A stretch of DNA of 59,772 nucleotides from Thiohalomonas denitrificans (GCF_016841685.1 NZ_JAENYR010000016.1:1-59772); one strand, 5' to 3'. Positions 17,917 to 28,029 are shown, numbered from the stretch's first letter. Numbers and translations: made by a program. Notes: generated by a model from the sequence alone, not told the origin.

Positions 17917-18972
17917 ATGGATTCTTCCGCGAGGGAGCGGCTGCTCGCTACCGCTCTTTGGACACTCATCGCCTTTGCAGTTGGTTACCTTCTGGTGGCA
18001 GCGCAGGCGCTTATCATCCCTTTCATTGTCGCCATTTTCGTCTGGTACCTGCTGAATGCGCTCGCAATCTCATTCGGCTCTATCAGCGTGGCCGGGGTCC
18101 AGGCGCCTCGCTGGCTGCAGTTCGTGCTTGCCGGCTTGGCTCTTCTCGTCGCCACCAACCTGGTGATTGGCATCATCGCCGCCAGCGTCGGTGAATTGAT
18201 CGACGCTGCACCGATCTATCAGGAGAATTTGCGAAGCCTTATCGAAAGACTGCAGCAACGGTTCGGATGGGCCGGTCAGCCGGGAGCTTCGCAGTTGTTG
18301 GGCGAGTTTGATCTGGGCAGGCTGATCCGCAGGATCGCTGCCGGATTCGGCAGCCTGATCGGCAATCTCGGTTTGATCGCGGTCTACCTTCTCTTTCTCT
18401 TCCTCGAGCAGCGCTACTTCGGAGCGAAGCTGGCTGCAGTGCTGCGCACCGAGGAGCGCCAGCACCGCGCACGCCGCCTTCTCCTTGAACTCGACCGCGA
18501 CGTGCGCACCTACCTGGGAGTCAAGACCCTGGTAAGCGCTCTGACAAGCCTCGCCTCGTGGGCACTCATGCACTGGGTGGGTTTGGATTTCGCCGCCTTC
18601 TGGGCACTGCTGATCTTTGTGCTCAACTTCATCCCCAACGTCGGGTCCCTGGTCGCCACGGCCCTGCCCACCCTATTGGCGCTGCTCCAGTTTGCCTCCC
18701 TAGCGCCCTTTCTGATCCTGCTGTTCGGCATCGGCAGTATCCAGATGCTGGTTGGTAACGTGCTCGAGCCGCAAATCATGGGCAGATCGCTGAACATGAG
18801 CCCTTTGGTAATCATCCTTTCGCTGGTTATGTGGGGCTTCATGTGGGGAATCGCCGGAATGTTCCTGGCCCTGCCGATCACCATGATCGCCATGATGATC
18901 TTTTACAACTTCGAGAACACCCGCTGGATTGCCCTGCTGATGTCGCGAGACGGACAACTGCGCAAAGGCTGA
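17917..18972 (+). CDS. AI-2E family transporter (PerM/UPF0118)
   Basis: A 351-residue integral membrane protein with two N-terminal helices (LIAFAVGYLLVAA, LIIPFIVAIFVWYLL), a central extramembrane stretch with helices, and a C-terminal membrane block containing FVLNFIPNVGSLVATALPTL and MWGFMWGIAGMFLALPITM. The first of these is the hallmark of the family. Some members export autoinducer-2, others act as Na+/H+ antiporters, so the substrate cannot be given. GGAG lies 7 nt before the ATG. Its divergence from the cation ATPase leaves a 258-bp shared control region (17658-17916). Confidence 0.9.
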   Translation: MDSSARERLLATALWTLIAFAVGYLLVAAQALIIPFIVAIFVWYLLNALAISFGSISVAGVQAPRWLQFVLAGLALLVATNLVIGIIAASVGELIDAAPIYQENLRSLIERLQQRFGWAGQPGASQLLGEFDLGRLIRRIAAGFGSLIGNLGLIAVYLLFLFLEQRYFGAKLAAVLRTEERQHRARRLLLELDRDVRTYLGVKTLVSALTSLASWALMHWVGLDFAAFWALLIFVLNFIPNVGSLVATALPTLLALLQFASLAPFLILLFGIGSIQMLVGNVLEPQIMGRSLNMSPLVIILSLVMWGFMWGIAGMFLALPITMIAMMIFYNFENTRWIALLMSRDGQLRKG

Positions 18973-19151
18973 CAATGTTACGGCGGGAGGACCGGGGCCT
19001 ACGATGCGGAGAGGACCGATACCTGCACCATTGGGTATTTGCGTGCCTTTGGTGATCACAGTCCGCCCCTGCTGTTACCGGTGCATGGTAGAATTCTCGG
19101 CCTTCCTGTCTTTTTTCCTTGCACAAGGCCCAATCCCGGAGCAACAAATCG

Positions 19152-19733
19152 ATGAATACTGAACAGGCGCTGCAAGAACGCAGCGAGTCCAAATGCGAGC
19201 TGTGCGGTTCGACCGATGCTCTCGGCCATTATGACGTGCCGCCCGACTCAGATGGCAGTGCCGATCAGTCGGTGCTCGTCTGCAACGCCTGTCGTGAACA
19301 GATCGAGGATCCGACGAAAGTCGAAGTGAACCACTGGCGCTGCCTGAATGAGAGCATGTGGAGTCAAGTGCCGGCGGTGCAGGTGATGGCGTGGCGGATG
19401 CTCACCCGCCTTGCTGCGGAGGGTTGGCCGCAAGAGCTGCTGGATATGCTCTATCTGGACGACGAAACGCTGGCTTGGGCGAAGGCGAACGGTGACGGAG
19501 AGAACACTGAAGAGGGGGTCGTGCACCGCGACAGTAACGGCGCGAAGCTCGCAGCCGGCGATACGGTCACCATCATCAAGGACCTCGACGTGAAGGGGAC
19601 CAGCCTTACCGCCAAGCGGGGCACCGCAGTGCGTAGAATCTCACTGGTGCCGCACAAACCGGAACAGATCGAGGGGCGGGTCGAAGGGCAGCAAATTGTC
19701 ATCCTTACCAAATTCGTAAAAAAGGCAAACTGA
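19152..19733 (+). CDS. phnA: PhnA/YjdM family zinc-ribbon protein
   Basis: A 193-residue protein. The N-terminal zinc ribbon has two CxxC pairs (CELCGS and CNACRE), followed by NHWRCLNESMWSQVPAVQVM and, near the C-terminus, the family's DSNGAKLAAGDTVTIIKDLD and VKGTSLTAKRGTAVR. The name comes from position in the E. coli phosphonate operon; the protein is not needed for phosphonate breakdown and its role is unclear. The ATG at 19152 is chosen because homology starts there; GGAG lies about 10 nt upstream. It stands alone. Confidence 0.9.
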   Translation: MNTEQALQERSESKCELCGSTDALGHYDVPPDSDGSADQSVLVCNACREQIEDPTKVEVNHWRCLNESMWSQVPAVQVMAWRMLTRLAAEGWPQELLDMLYLDDETLAWAKANGDGENTEEGVVHRDSNGAKLAAGDTVTIIKDLDVKGTSLTAKRGTAVRRISLVPHKPEQIEGRVEGQQIVILTKFVKKAN

Positions 19734-20016
19734 GGCCCGGCAAACAGATGGTGAGCCACCAGGGACTGGTTTCTCCCGGAGGAATTGGGAGATGCAATCA
19801 ACAATAGGAATGAGATTGCCTTCCGGCTAAGACACTGCAGAGAACCAGCGACCAATGAATGAATGCCCTGGAGTTCGGAGGGAAAACAGGACGGATGGCC
19901 GCCGGGTAGGATCTGCGATGAGCAACGGAAATCTGCGCCGATCCGGGAGCGCCTAGCTCCCTGACTATAATTGCGGCAAATACGGTAATATTCCATTTAC
20001 ATTTAGGAATGGAATT

Positions 20017-23000
20017 GTGCAAAAGGAAGGGCGGACGCTCCCGATCTCGATGGCCGTCGTGTTCCTGAGCCTGGTGGGCTTCGCCGTGGTTCAGGAATAC
20101 CCGTTCGCATCCAAGCGGCCACAAGAAGGGCAACAGCCCGCGGAACCCACCCTCGAGATTGTCGAAGTCTCGGCCCGCCTCTGGCAGGACCCGTTCGCCG
20201 CAGTTGCCCGGCATCTGCAAAAGGAAGCATCGCCTCAAGGCATGGATAAAGCGCGTCACCCGGAAAGCGGAGAGCCCTCCGCAGTGCAGACCTTTGGTAT
20301 GGATTCTCCTTCCAATCCCCAAACAGAACATCATTCTGTCACGCGCCTTCACGAGGAGATACACACTCACCTGAAACAGGCCGAATCACTGACCGTTCTC
20401 TGCGGAATGCTGTTCGGCGCACCTTACGCCGAAGAGGCGGAGCTGCGCCGGTGGTGGCGCTATGCGATTGTATCGGCACTGGGTAAATCGGGTTACGTTC
20501 CCGAGAGCGGTGATAGCATCAAGTTCTTCCGTCCCCCTCAAGAACCATCCGCACCGCCTTTGCCGCCGGCGCCCTATGAATGGTTTGTGCCCACCCGGAG
20601 TACGACCGGAGAAGACCCGGTACTTCTGCTTTGGCTCAACGACGATGCCATATCCGCGGATCGCCGCCCACTACGCCGCCTGACGAGACTCCTGTCCGGG
20701 GTTGTGGATACGACGACAAACCGGCAGTTCGACATCAGGGTTATCGGCCCGGCCGGCACCACCACGCTGTCGCACATGGCTCGTGAGGTCCTCAGATTGG
20801 CCCACCCACCCATCGAACCTGAGGGAGACAAAGGGCGACCAAAGCGGCACTTGGCCATCTCCACGCAGAGCGCTGCTGCCGACGACCGGAGCTCACCGGG
20901 CGATGGCGTATCGGACGGCAGCTCCATCACACAATACAAGGACGCGTTGAAAGGACTGGGAGGATTGACATTCCTCACGGCTACGGCAACAGCTGACGAC
21001 TGCCTGATTCTTAATCGGGCGCTCGGTTGCGGTCAGTCGATCAACGATGTATTCGGCAAATTCGGAGAAGATGACGCGGGAAACCCCCTGCTACGGTTCA
21101 CACGCACCATCCCCACCGACACTGACTTGGCGCGCAAGCTCGCACGCGAACTCGAGCTTCGAGGCGCCCTCCGGGTTTCGAAGCCTTCAAACATTGTGCT
21201 GATATCGGAGTGGGACACGCACTACGGCCGCGCTCTGCCCGACGTCATGGAGCGGCAGTTCAAGGCGCGGGCACGGTATGTCAGGATTGATCGTTTCAAC
21301 TATCTGAGAGGACTGGACGGCCAGTTACCCGGCAATGACATCAGCGATGACAAAAACCCGTCCGAGAACGCCGAGGATGACGAAGGGTTTGAGCAGGAGC
21401 GCGCCGCCGGGGTCTCCCGCTATGATTACTTGCGCCGACTGGTCGCCGCCATCCAGCGCCTGAATGATCTCGCACCGAGTGACAATCGGGTACGGGCGAT
21501 CGGGATCCTCGGCAGCGATCTCTATGATAAACAGCTTATCCTGCAGGCCCTCAGTCCCGTATTCACGGATGTCCAATTCTTCACGACTGATCTCGATGCG
21601 CGACTACTGCACGCGGCGGATTTCTCCTGGAACAGGAACCTGCTTGTCGCCTCCGGATATGGGCTCGAGCTGGCCCGCGAATACCAAGGCGGCGCTCCGC
21701 CATTTCGCAGCGGCTACCAAACCGCCGTTTATCTATCGGGCCTTCTGGCGTTTGGCGGCGGGATAGAACCTCCCTCCGTCTGTCCCTCTCCCCGAATCTT
21801 TGAAGTCGGCAGAAGCGGAGCGTTCGATCTCAGCGCTTCCCCCGCCCCGAAGCCTTGTCCCGCCGGAGCTTCAATTGGGGCAGCCGCCTCCGTGCACCCG
21901 AATCCGCCCGACTTCTTTCCCTCGACCGAAAAATGGCTGGAAGCACTCTTTTTCCTCATCGCCGGGGTCTATTTTGTTTACTACACCTCATCTTCCGTGA
22001 AAGACACGCTCCACGCGATGACGGAAAACCGGTCTCCCTGGAAAGTGGGGCTGTTATGGATAACAGGCGTTACGATTGCCACTTACCTGGTTGTCCATTT
22101 TGTGGGTGGGGCACTCGAAAACGAGCCATTTTCGCTTACCGACGGCGTCAGCGTGTGGCCCAGCATTTTGCTGCTGCTAACGGCAATTGCGCTTTCCATA
22201 ACACTCATCTACTTTGCCGTGCAAAACCTTTGGCTTTCCTCACAAAGGCTTGACGCGCGGCTTTCTTTTGGCGCAACCGGCAACAAGAGCCCGAGCCGGC
22301 ATTCACTATGGTCTTACATCCAATGGATTATTGATGCGCTGCGACAGATTTTTCAAAGGAGGCGCACACCTCGGGAACCTCACGCCACCGGCGACACGGG
22401 TGCGGGACAGGCAAGCGACAGCTTGGCGTCATTCGACAGGGCATTCATCTATCCTTGGCGAAGAAACAGGGACAGCGATAATCCATGCGGGGAAAACATC
22501 TGGGCAGAATATACCTTCCGCGGCCGCCCTGGTTTACGCTTCTTTCGAATTTCGATCCCGTTTCTGGCCTATTCGGCCGTCGTCTTCCGGATTCTCTCCA
22601 CCAGCGACTACCAGATACCTGTCCGCGGTGCCCTGGCCTCCGTCTACGCGGAATCAATAAGCCTTGCTGCCTTTTTACTCATGAGCCTTCTGACGTTTCT
22701 AGTGGTCGACGCCGCCCGTCTGTGTCGCCGTTTCACCCAACTCCTGTGCCGACCCCGGGTCACCTGGAGCACCGATTCCAAGGAGAAATTCAAGGACACG
22801 GCGGGAGAAACCATACCGCATGACGAATGGGTATCGCTTATCATTGTCTCCGAGCGCGCGAACAGAGTCGCCCGCCTCATCGTCTATCCCTTCTTTGTCC
22901 TTCTGCTCCTCATCGTTTCGAGGCTCTCCTATTTCGATAATTGGGACACGCCGCTCGGGATCATCCTCATCTACCTGACACTCGCCACATACGCCTTCGT

Positions 23001-23256
23001 GAGCGTGTTCATTTTGCACCGTGCGACAGAGCAAGCGCGTCGATCGGCTATCGATTCTCTCGAGGACAAAATGATAACGGCCTATCACAACAACCAACAG
23101 GCCGATGAGTACCGCATCGTTATCGATCGAATAAAAGGGCTACGTGAGGGCGCATTCCGGCCACTGGCCGAACAGCCCGTGATCCAGGCCCTGCTCCTCC
23201 CCTTCGGCGGCGGCGCCGGTCTGATCCTTCTTGACTATTTGGATTGGCTTCGCTGA
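20017..23256 (+). CDS. Large membrane protein of unknown function
   Basis: A 1079-residue protein I could not place in a family. A hydrophobic N-terminal helix (about residues 10-28) precedes a large soluble, probably periplasmic region of about 600 residues. Its patterns IVLISEWDTHYGRALPDVM and AIGILGSDLYDKQLILQAL recall Rossmann-like or type I periplasmic-binding folds (inference). Then come about eight hydrophobic segments (near 640-660, 677-697, 715-738, 842-860, 881-900, 953-972, 979-1002, 1055-1075) with cytoplasmic loops between. The start is a GTG after AGGAATGGAA; an ATG at 20050 is an alternative. It is monocistronic, between phnA and the BCCT gene. Confidence 0.7.
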   Translation: MQKEGRTLPISMAVVFLSLVGFAVVQEYPFASKRPQEGQQPAEPTLEIVEVSARLWQDPFAAVARHLQKEASPQGMDKARHPESGEPSAVQTFGMDSPSNPQTEHHSVTRLHEEIHTHLKQAESLTVLCGMLFGAPYAEEAELRRWWRYAIVSALGKSGYVPESGDSIKFFRPPQEPSAPPLPPAPYEWFVPTRSTTGEDPVLLLWLNDDAISADRRPLRRLTRLLSGVVDTTTNRQFDIRVIGPAGTTTLSHMAREVLRLAHPPIEPEGDKGRPKRHLAISTQSAAADDRSSPGDGVSDGSSITQYKDALKGLGGLTFLTATATADDCLILNRALGCGQSINDVFGKFGEDDAGNPLLRFTRTIPTDTDLARKLARELELRGALRVSKPSNIVLISEWDTHYGRALPDVMERQFKARARYVRIDRFNYLRGLDGQLPGNDISDDKNPSENAEDDEGFEQERAAGVSRYDYLRRLVAAIQRLNDLAPSDNRVRAIGILGSDLYDKQLILQALSPVFTDVQFFTTDLDARLLHAADFSWNRNLLVASGYGLELAREYQGGAPPFRSGYQTAVYLSGLLAFGGGIEPPSVCPSPRIFEVGRSGAFDLSASPAPKPCPAGASIGAAASVHPNPPDFFPSTEKWLEALFFLIAGVYFVYYTSSSVKDTLHAMTENRSPWKVGLLWITGVTIATYLVVHFVGGALENEPFSLTDGVSVWPSILLLLTAIALSITLIYFAVQNLWLSSQRLDARLSFGATGNKSPSRHSLWSYIQWIIDALRQIFQRRRTPREPHATGDTGAGQASDSLASFDRAFIYPWRRNRDSDNPCGENIWAEYTFRGRPGLRFFRISIPFLAYSAVVFRILSTSDYQIPVRGALASVYAESISLAAFLLMSLLTFLVVDAARLCRRFTQLLCRPRVTWSTDSKEKFKDTAGETIPHDEWVSLIIVSERANRVARLIVYPFFVLLLLIVSRLSYFDNWDTPLGIILIYLTLATYAFVSVFILHRATEQARRSAIDSLEDKMITAYHNNQQADEYRIVIDRIKGLREGAFRPLAEQPVIQALLLPFGGGAGLILLDYLDWLR

Positions 23257-23647
23257 TCGTTCCGGTGAGACGCTTGCCGTTACTTCATGCTCCACACACC
23301 GCGTTCCTGATTGGACGGCCAGGAGACCGAAAGTGGTTGGCGGCAATAACCACCTGCTGCGGGAAGCGACGATGGTCTATCGGGATATGATGCCTGGATA
23401 GTAAACGAAATCGTCCGTCCACCGACCTTGGTCGATTGGTCGCCCCTGAGCCCGGACGAACAGTTCCATTTGCTGCGAGCCTGCTTGGCAGTTCGTTTCT
23501 TACTTTCCGTTACTGTCTGTTACTCCTTGCCAGTTGATTAGCAAACACTCATTCAGCTAACGTGTGCCCAATCCGATTTGGCCCCAGATAGTAACCTTTC
23601 TTTCCCGAATCCCGGCATCTTCTCCAAAAAGAACAGAGAGATGAATA
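23257..23647. other. Non-coding stretch before the BCCT gene
   Basis: About 390 bp with no convincing frame on either strand. It presumably carries the promoter of the BCCT transporter. I see no clear terminator, repeat or mobile-element end in it. Confidence 0.4.
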
Positions 23648-25372
23648 ATGCTCTACCAATCCCAATCCGGTCCGCTCAAGGGGATGAACCCTCGGGTTAC
23701 CATCATTGCCACTTCGACCATGGTGTTTGCCCTTATCGCCGGGGTCTTCCATACCGAGCGTACCGCAGCGGTCATCAGCAGTGTGCGCGCCACGCTAGAC
23801 CCGATGCTTGGGTGGTATTACCCCCTGCTGGTGGCCTTTTTGCTGTTTTTTATGTTGTGGCTGGGGACGGGCCGCTACAAGAACGTGCGGCTGGGTCATG
23901 ATCGGGAGTTGCCGGAGTTTACCTTCTTTTCCTGGATTACCATGCTGTTCGCGGCCGGCACCGGCATCGGGATCATCTTCTGGGCGGTGGCCCAGCCGAT
24001 TCTTCAATTTCAGTCGAACCCGTTCAGCGGCGAGAGCACAGCGGCAGAAGTGGCGACCATCGCGATGCGCCTCTCCTTTTTTCATTGGGGCCTCCATGCC
24101 TGGGCCATTTTCTCATTCGTCGCCATGGTACTCGCCTACTTTGCCTACCGGCATGATCTGCCCCTGACCATCCGCTCGGCGCTCTACCCGTTCCTCGGTG
24201 ATCGTATCTACGGACCGATTGGCGACGCCGTAGATACCCTGGCCGTATTCGGTACCGTGTTCGGCATCGCCACCACCCTGGGTCTGGGGGTGCAACAGAT
24301 GAATGCAGGTCTGGGTTTCGTGTTCGGGTTGCAGTCTTCAGTGGAACTGCAGCTTGCCATCGTCGGTGGACTGATGCTCATTGCTACCATTTCAGTGGTT
24401 TCCGGTGTCCATCGGGGAGTGCGCATGCTGTCCGTTGCGAACTTCTGGATCAGTCTGGGCGTGGCGCTATTTGTGCTGTTCTTCGGACCTACCCAGTACC
24501 TGATCAGCTCGACCATTCAGGCCACCGGGGATTACCTCCAGAACCTTCTGAGCATGGCCTTCTACACCCACGCGAATCATAATAGCGATTGGCAGGCGGA
24601 TTGGACCATTTTCTTCTGGGGCTGGACCCTGGCCTGGTCTCCGTTTGTAGGCATGTTTATCGCCCGCATCTCCCGCGGCCGCACCCTGCGGGAGTTTGTC
24701 ATGGGGGTGCTGCTCGTCCCAACCCTGATCAGTATCGTCTGGATCGGACTGCTCGGCGGCACCGCCTTGCATCAGGAGCTGTTTGGCTCGGGTGGCGTGG
24801 TCGAAGCGGTCAACCGGGACGTTACCTCGGCCCTTTTCGTGACTATCGAAAAGATGGAGCTCGGAACCCTGGGCATTTTCGTCAGCGCGGTGGTGAATAT
24901 TCTGATCGGTACCTACCTGGTCACGTCGGCTAATGCCGGCACTCTCGTGGTCACTACCATCCTCGCCGGCGGCGATCCGGAACCGCCGACCGCGCATCGT
25001 ATCGTCTGGGGGATAGTCCTGACGCTACTGACCGGCGCATTACTGCTTGCCGGTGGACTGGAAATCCTTCAATCAGCCGTCATTACCGCTGCCCTGCCGT
25101 TTTCGGTGGTCATTATCCTCATGATCCTGGGAACCCTTCGAGCCCTCGAAGCCGAGGCCTTCGCCCCGCTGCCGGGCGTGCGCTCCGAGACACCACACGA
25201 GCTCTGGATCGTGCCCGCGGAAGCCGGCGAAGAGGCATTGGCCTACGCGATCAAACAACCGGGCCCCGCCCAGCCCGGGGAGGGAGAACAGGCTTCGACG
25301 ACTTCGGAGGACGAAACCGTTCCGGCAAAACAACGGGCGAAACCGGCTCTTGAAGACCAATCGATAGCCTAG
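23648..25372 (+). CDS. BCCT family osmolyte transporter
   Basis: A 574-residue transporter with about 12 hydrophobic segments. Family motifs: GTGIGIIFWAVAQP (Gly-rich segment), FFHWGLHAWAIFSFVAM, and TIFFWGWTLAWSPFVGMFIA followed by RISRGRTLREF. These transporters import betaine, choline, carnitine or ectoine, usually driven by Na+ or H+. The aromatic residues of the WGLHAW and WGWTLAWSPF motifs are all present. A charged cytoplasmic tail of about 70 residues follows the last helix, as in osmoregulated members. GAGAGA lies just upstream of the ATG. No choline oxidation genes are adjacent, so direct osmolyte uptake is the likely job. Confidence 0.94.
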   Translation: MLYQSQSGPLKGMNPRVTIIATSTMVFALIAGVFHTERTAAVISSVRATLDPMLGWYYPLLVAFLLFFMLWLGTGRYKNVRLGHDRELPEFTFFSWITMLFAAGTGIGIIFWAVAQPILQFQSNPFSGESTAAEVATIAMRLSFFHWGLHAWAIFSFVAMVLAYFAYRHDLPLTIRSALYPFLGDRIYGPIGDAVDTLAVFGTVFGIATTLGLGVQQMNAGLGFVFGLQSSVELQLAIVGGLMLIATISVVSGVHRGVRMLSVANFWISLGVALFVLFFGPTQYLISSTIQATGDYLQNLLSMAFYTHANHNSDWQADWTIFFWGWTLAWSPFVGMFIARISRGRTLREFVMGVLLVPTLISIVWIGLLGGTALHQELFGSGGVVEAVNRDVTSALFVTIEKMELGTLGIFVSAVVNILIGTYLVTSANAGTLVVTTILAGGDPEPPTAHRIVWGIVLTLLTGALLLAGGLEILQSAVITAALPFSVVIILMILGTLRALEAEAFAPLPGVRSETPHELWIVPAEAGEEALAYAIKQPGPAQPGEGEQASTTSEDETVPAKQRAKPALEDQSIA

Positions 25373-25390
25373 GAGCCTGTCACACGTCTA

Positions 25391-25696
25391 ATGGCGCCTT
25401 TAGCGAGGCGAGAAGCGGCAAGATGCAAGGCACTTGCCGGCAAAATCCTGCTGCTCAGTCCCGCCTTCGTCAGGAACGTGGAATGGACAGGCAACGATTT
25501 CGAGCCGATGCCCGGGTTTGAACATCCCGAAATCTATCGGGCACTGGATGGCTGGGGCCATGGTGCGATCACCGGCAAAATCCGCGAAGCCTGTGAGAGG
25601 CTGATTGCGGCACTCGGCGAAGAACGGGCCCTACGCCTGGCTACCGACTTGCGCGTGACGAGCCCGAAGGACTGGATTAATAGAAGTGCCCTTTAG
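25391..25696 (+). CDS. Hypothetical protein, doubtful
   Basis: A 101-residue frame. The first ~25 residues (RREAARCKALAGK) look like translated intergenic repeat; the rest (VEWTGNDFEPMPGFEHPEIY and RALDGWGHGAITGKIREACE) looks protein-like. A GTG near 25478 preceded by AGGAAC is a plausible shorter start. The end, SPKDWINRSAL, has a DNA match (GGATTAATAGAAGTGCC) at 40811-40827, where only that tail survives. I do not recognise the family. It may be a fragment of a larger gene. Confidence 0.3.
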   Translation: MAPLARREAARCKALAGKILLLSPAFVRNVEWTGNDFEPMPGFEHPEIYRALDGWGHGAITGKIREACERLIAALGEERALRLATDLRVTSPKDWINRSAL

Positions 25697-25893
25697 GGCC
25701 GGGACCAGGAATTCAATCAACTCTCACCCTTTATCGAACTCTGACCCTGTATCGGGCGGGATATGGAGTGGCCGAGGTTGGGTGTCAAAGGAGGAATAGT
25801 CCCCCGATACTGCACCGGGGAATTATCGCCGTACTCTGTTTTGGTCGCGATAGTAATCTGCGGTTCTGATTATTTGGCGAAGCCAATTTTTCG

Positions 25894-26601
25894 CTATCTG
25901 AGGTCATCGATATATTTTGTGATATCGACAGGCTCCAAATTTGCATTCCAGCTTGCGGCACCGTGATCTGAAATGCGTTTTTCCCATTTTTTAATGCGTG
26001 AGCGGAAGACTTGTGGGTCGGTATTGTCTTCGCTCAATTTTATTACATTCATCGCAGCGATATTAATGTTTTCAAATTCATTCTTGTCGAAACTGCGCTT
26101 GATACCTGGCTTGAGTTCCTCTTTCATGTCGCTGAAGATAAAAATAATCTGAGTGCCCGCCATTGTGGTCTCGAGACGACCTTTGCATAGCATCATCGCG
26201 CCACTGATGTCTGTGTATCTGGCACTGGTCTGTTCCTTCTCAAACTTGTCAAGAACCTGCGCAAACTCAATCCTCTGCTGGTTGGCTTGCGAAGGCCGGT
26301 AATTAAGCTTCAGCTGCCCCTTTATGTTCTTTTCATCGTAACTGCTGCTGTCAATGGCAATAAGAAAAAGGCTGTCGCCGGGTAATAATTTCGGCAATAT
26401 TCCCGCCTGGATGATCTTGACTATCTTTTTCTTTTCCTTCACATAAGTGCCGGAAGTGTCGGCGAGCGCGCATATTGCTGTCTCATATTGCTTGTTATCT
26501 GAACATGAAGAAAGCAATAGTGCTGAAGCCGCGGCAAAAAGAGTAAGAAGTATTATCCTGAAAGACACTGTGTTGACACCCTGCATAGAATTCAAATTCA
26601 T
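25894..26601 (-). CDS. VWA-like lipoprotein
   Basis: A 235-residue protein with signal peptide and lipobox LLSSC, so probably lipid-anchored in the cell envelope. The mature part has the layout of a von Willebrand A domain: ICALADTSGTYV (MIDAS-like D-x-S-G), LFLIAIDSSSYDEK, TDISGAMMLC and GTQIIFIFSDMKEEL. The MIDAS is not perfectly canonical (DTSGT). The ATG overlaps the stop of the upstream membrane-protein gene (ATGA), so the two are translationally coupled. Both are lower in GC than the chromosomal background, hinting at transfer. Function unknown. Confidence 0.75.
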   Translation of the reverse strand: MNLNSMQGVNTVSFRIILLTLFAAASALLLSSCSDNKQYETAICALADTSGTYVKEKKKIVKIIQAGILPKLLPGDSLFLIAIDSSSYDEKNIKGQLKLNYRPSQANQQRIEFAQVLDKFEKEQTSARYTDISGAMMLCKGRLETTMAGTQIIFIFSDMKEELKPGIKRSFDKNEFENINIAAMNVIKLSEDNTDPQVFRSRIKKWEKRISDHGAASWNANLEPVDITKYIDDLR

Positions 26602-27989
26602 GACTTGCGTTTGATAAGATTGCCGATCTGTGTCGGGATAATGATGTAGGCATCATATAGATGAGTAACGGCTTTCATGATGGTGTTGATCAAGTGGCCC
26701 AACATGCCAATTAAATATCCCAGCAGAGTCGTAAGCAAAATCAGCAGTTTACTAAAAACGTGTTGGCTGGTTTCGATCAGCATCTCAAGGGGAACCGCGA
26801 CCATCGCAAGGATCCACGGCAATACGAATCCCAAAGTGGCCTGCCCGATAACGGTGATTTGAGAATTGTCGGTGTTGGTGGTCGTAATCTCTTTGTTGGC
26901 TAATGCCTGTGTTGTTGCCGCGTTCGTTTCGGCTATATGCTCGCGTAACACAGCAAGTGCTGCCTCAACCGATGCGAGGAAGAATAAACCTAACAGCGAT
27001 GCGTATAAAAGAATACGTCGTTTGCCGAGGGTCATCCCGGCTATCTGAGGAAAAATACCCGTTATGCCCAGCGCCTCCATCAAGAAAATCCCAAGCACGA
27101 CTTCCAGTGTAACGATTACCAAGGCAGAAACGTCGGAAACTTGTAGTCCAAGAACGCGCGTACCCGCTGGAACGAGCTCCGACATGGGTAATGCTATGAG
27201 TTGGAAGTTAATGAAAGCGCCGAATCCAGCGACGACAATCACCAGCATTGAGAAAATAAATAACTTCATCGCCTTGGAGGAGAGCATATCGATGGAGTCA
27301 GCCCCTCCATTTCTAACGCTGTCATACTCCTGCATATATTTTTCGATCTTGCCGGTTGTTTCGAGAACCAGCGAGATCTTGGAGTTTACGACGTTCATTA
27401 CTTTCAGAACCTTATTCCATGTCGGAGATAAGGAACTGAGTATTTTGTGTCTTTTGGCGGCGGTTTTGCGCATTTCGGCCAGAGCTGTCTTTTCACCGTC
27501 GATAGCGGATTTATGCAGCTCCTTAAGCATTTTCTCTATGACCCTGTCTCCAGAGCCCGCCCCTTTAATCCGCGCAATGGATTCGACGGCATCGGTCCAG
27601 CCGGGAGCTTCAGGGACAACCTGACCACACTCCTTGAAATCGGCATCGATGTTGGCAACACTTTCATCGAGTTTGAGATGTAGCGCAGGATAATCGGCGA
27701 GATGTTTGGTGTAACTGGCCTCCATGCGTCTGAATTCCTGGGCAATCTTTTGCTCACAGTCAGCGATGCTCGATTCGAGTAAAACTTTCTTGTTCTTCTC
27801 CCGCATCTTCGCAACAACCGATTTTATCCAGTCCGAGGTTTTGGTCAGTCCACCGGCAATGCCCTCATTGAGGCTGTCGAGAGCCGCATGCAGCGGAGTG
27901 CGAGCCAAATAGAGGAATATCATGCTCGCAATGATCAGTACTGTGATCGAGAGAACCGGCATTTCAGGCCAAAAGTAAAGACTACTCAT
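26598..27989 (-). CDS. Multi-pass membrane protein coupled to VWA-like lipoprotein
   Basis: A 463-residue protein of no family I recognise. One N-terminal helix (VLSITVLIIASMIFLYLA) precedes about 200 residues of charged, mostly helical soluble region (MREKNKKVLLESSIADCEQK), then helices near 245-265, 288-310, 325-345, 382-405 and a last pair near 412-435. The soluble helical part followed by a membrane bundle suggests a scaffold or channel-like role (inference only). AGGAG lies 7 nt before the ATG. A MITE-like element sits 40 bp upstream, inside what should be the promoter region. It is followed without a gap by the lipoprotein gene. Confidence 0.75.
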   Translation of the reverse strand: MSSLYFWPEMPVLSITVLIIASMIFLYLARTPLHAALDSLNEGIAGGLTKTSDWIKSVVAKMREKNKKVLLESSIADCEQKIAQEFRRMEASYTKHLADYPALHLKLDESVANIDADFKECGQVVPEAPGWTDAVESIARIKGAGSGDRVIEKMLKELHKSAIDGEKTALAEMRKTAAKRHKILSSLSPTWNKVLKVMNVVNSKISLVLETTGKIEKYMQEYDSVRNGGADSIDMLSSKAMKLFIFSMLVIVVAGFGAFINFQLIALPMSELVPAGTRVLGLQVSDVSALVIVTLEVVLGIFLMEALGITGIFPQIAGMTLGKRRILLYASLLGLFFLASVEAALAVLREHIAETNAATTQALANKEITTTNTDNSQITVIGQATLGFVLPWILAMVAVPLEMLIETSQHVFSKLLILLTTLLGYLIGMLGHLINTIMKAVTHLYDAYIIIPTQIGNLIKRKS

Positions 27990-28029
27990 CTGTTGCTCCT
28001 AGAGTTCTTTTTTCGATTCTTTCTATTTC

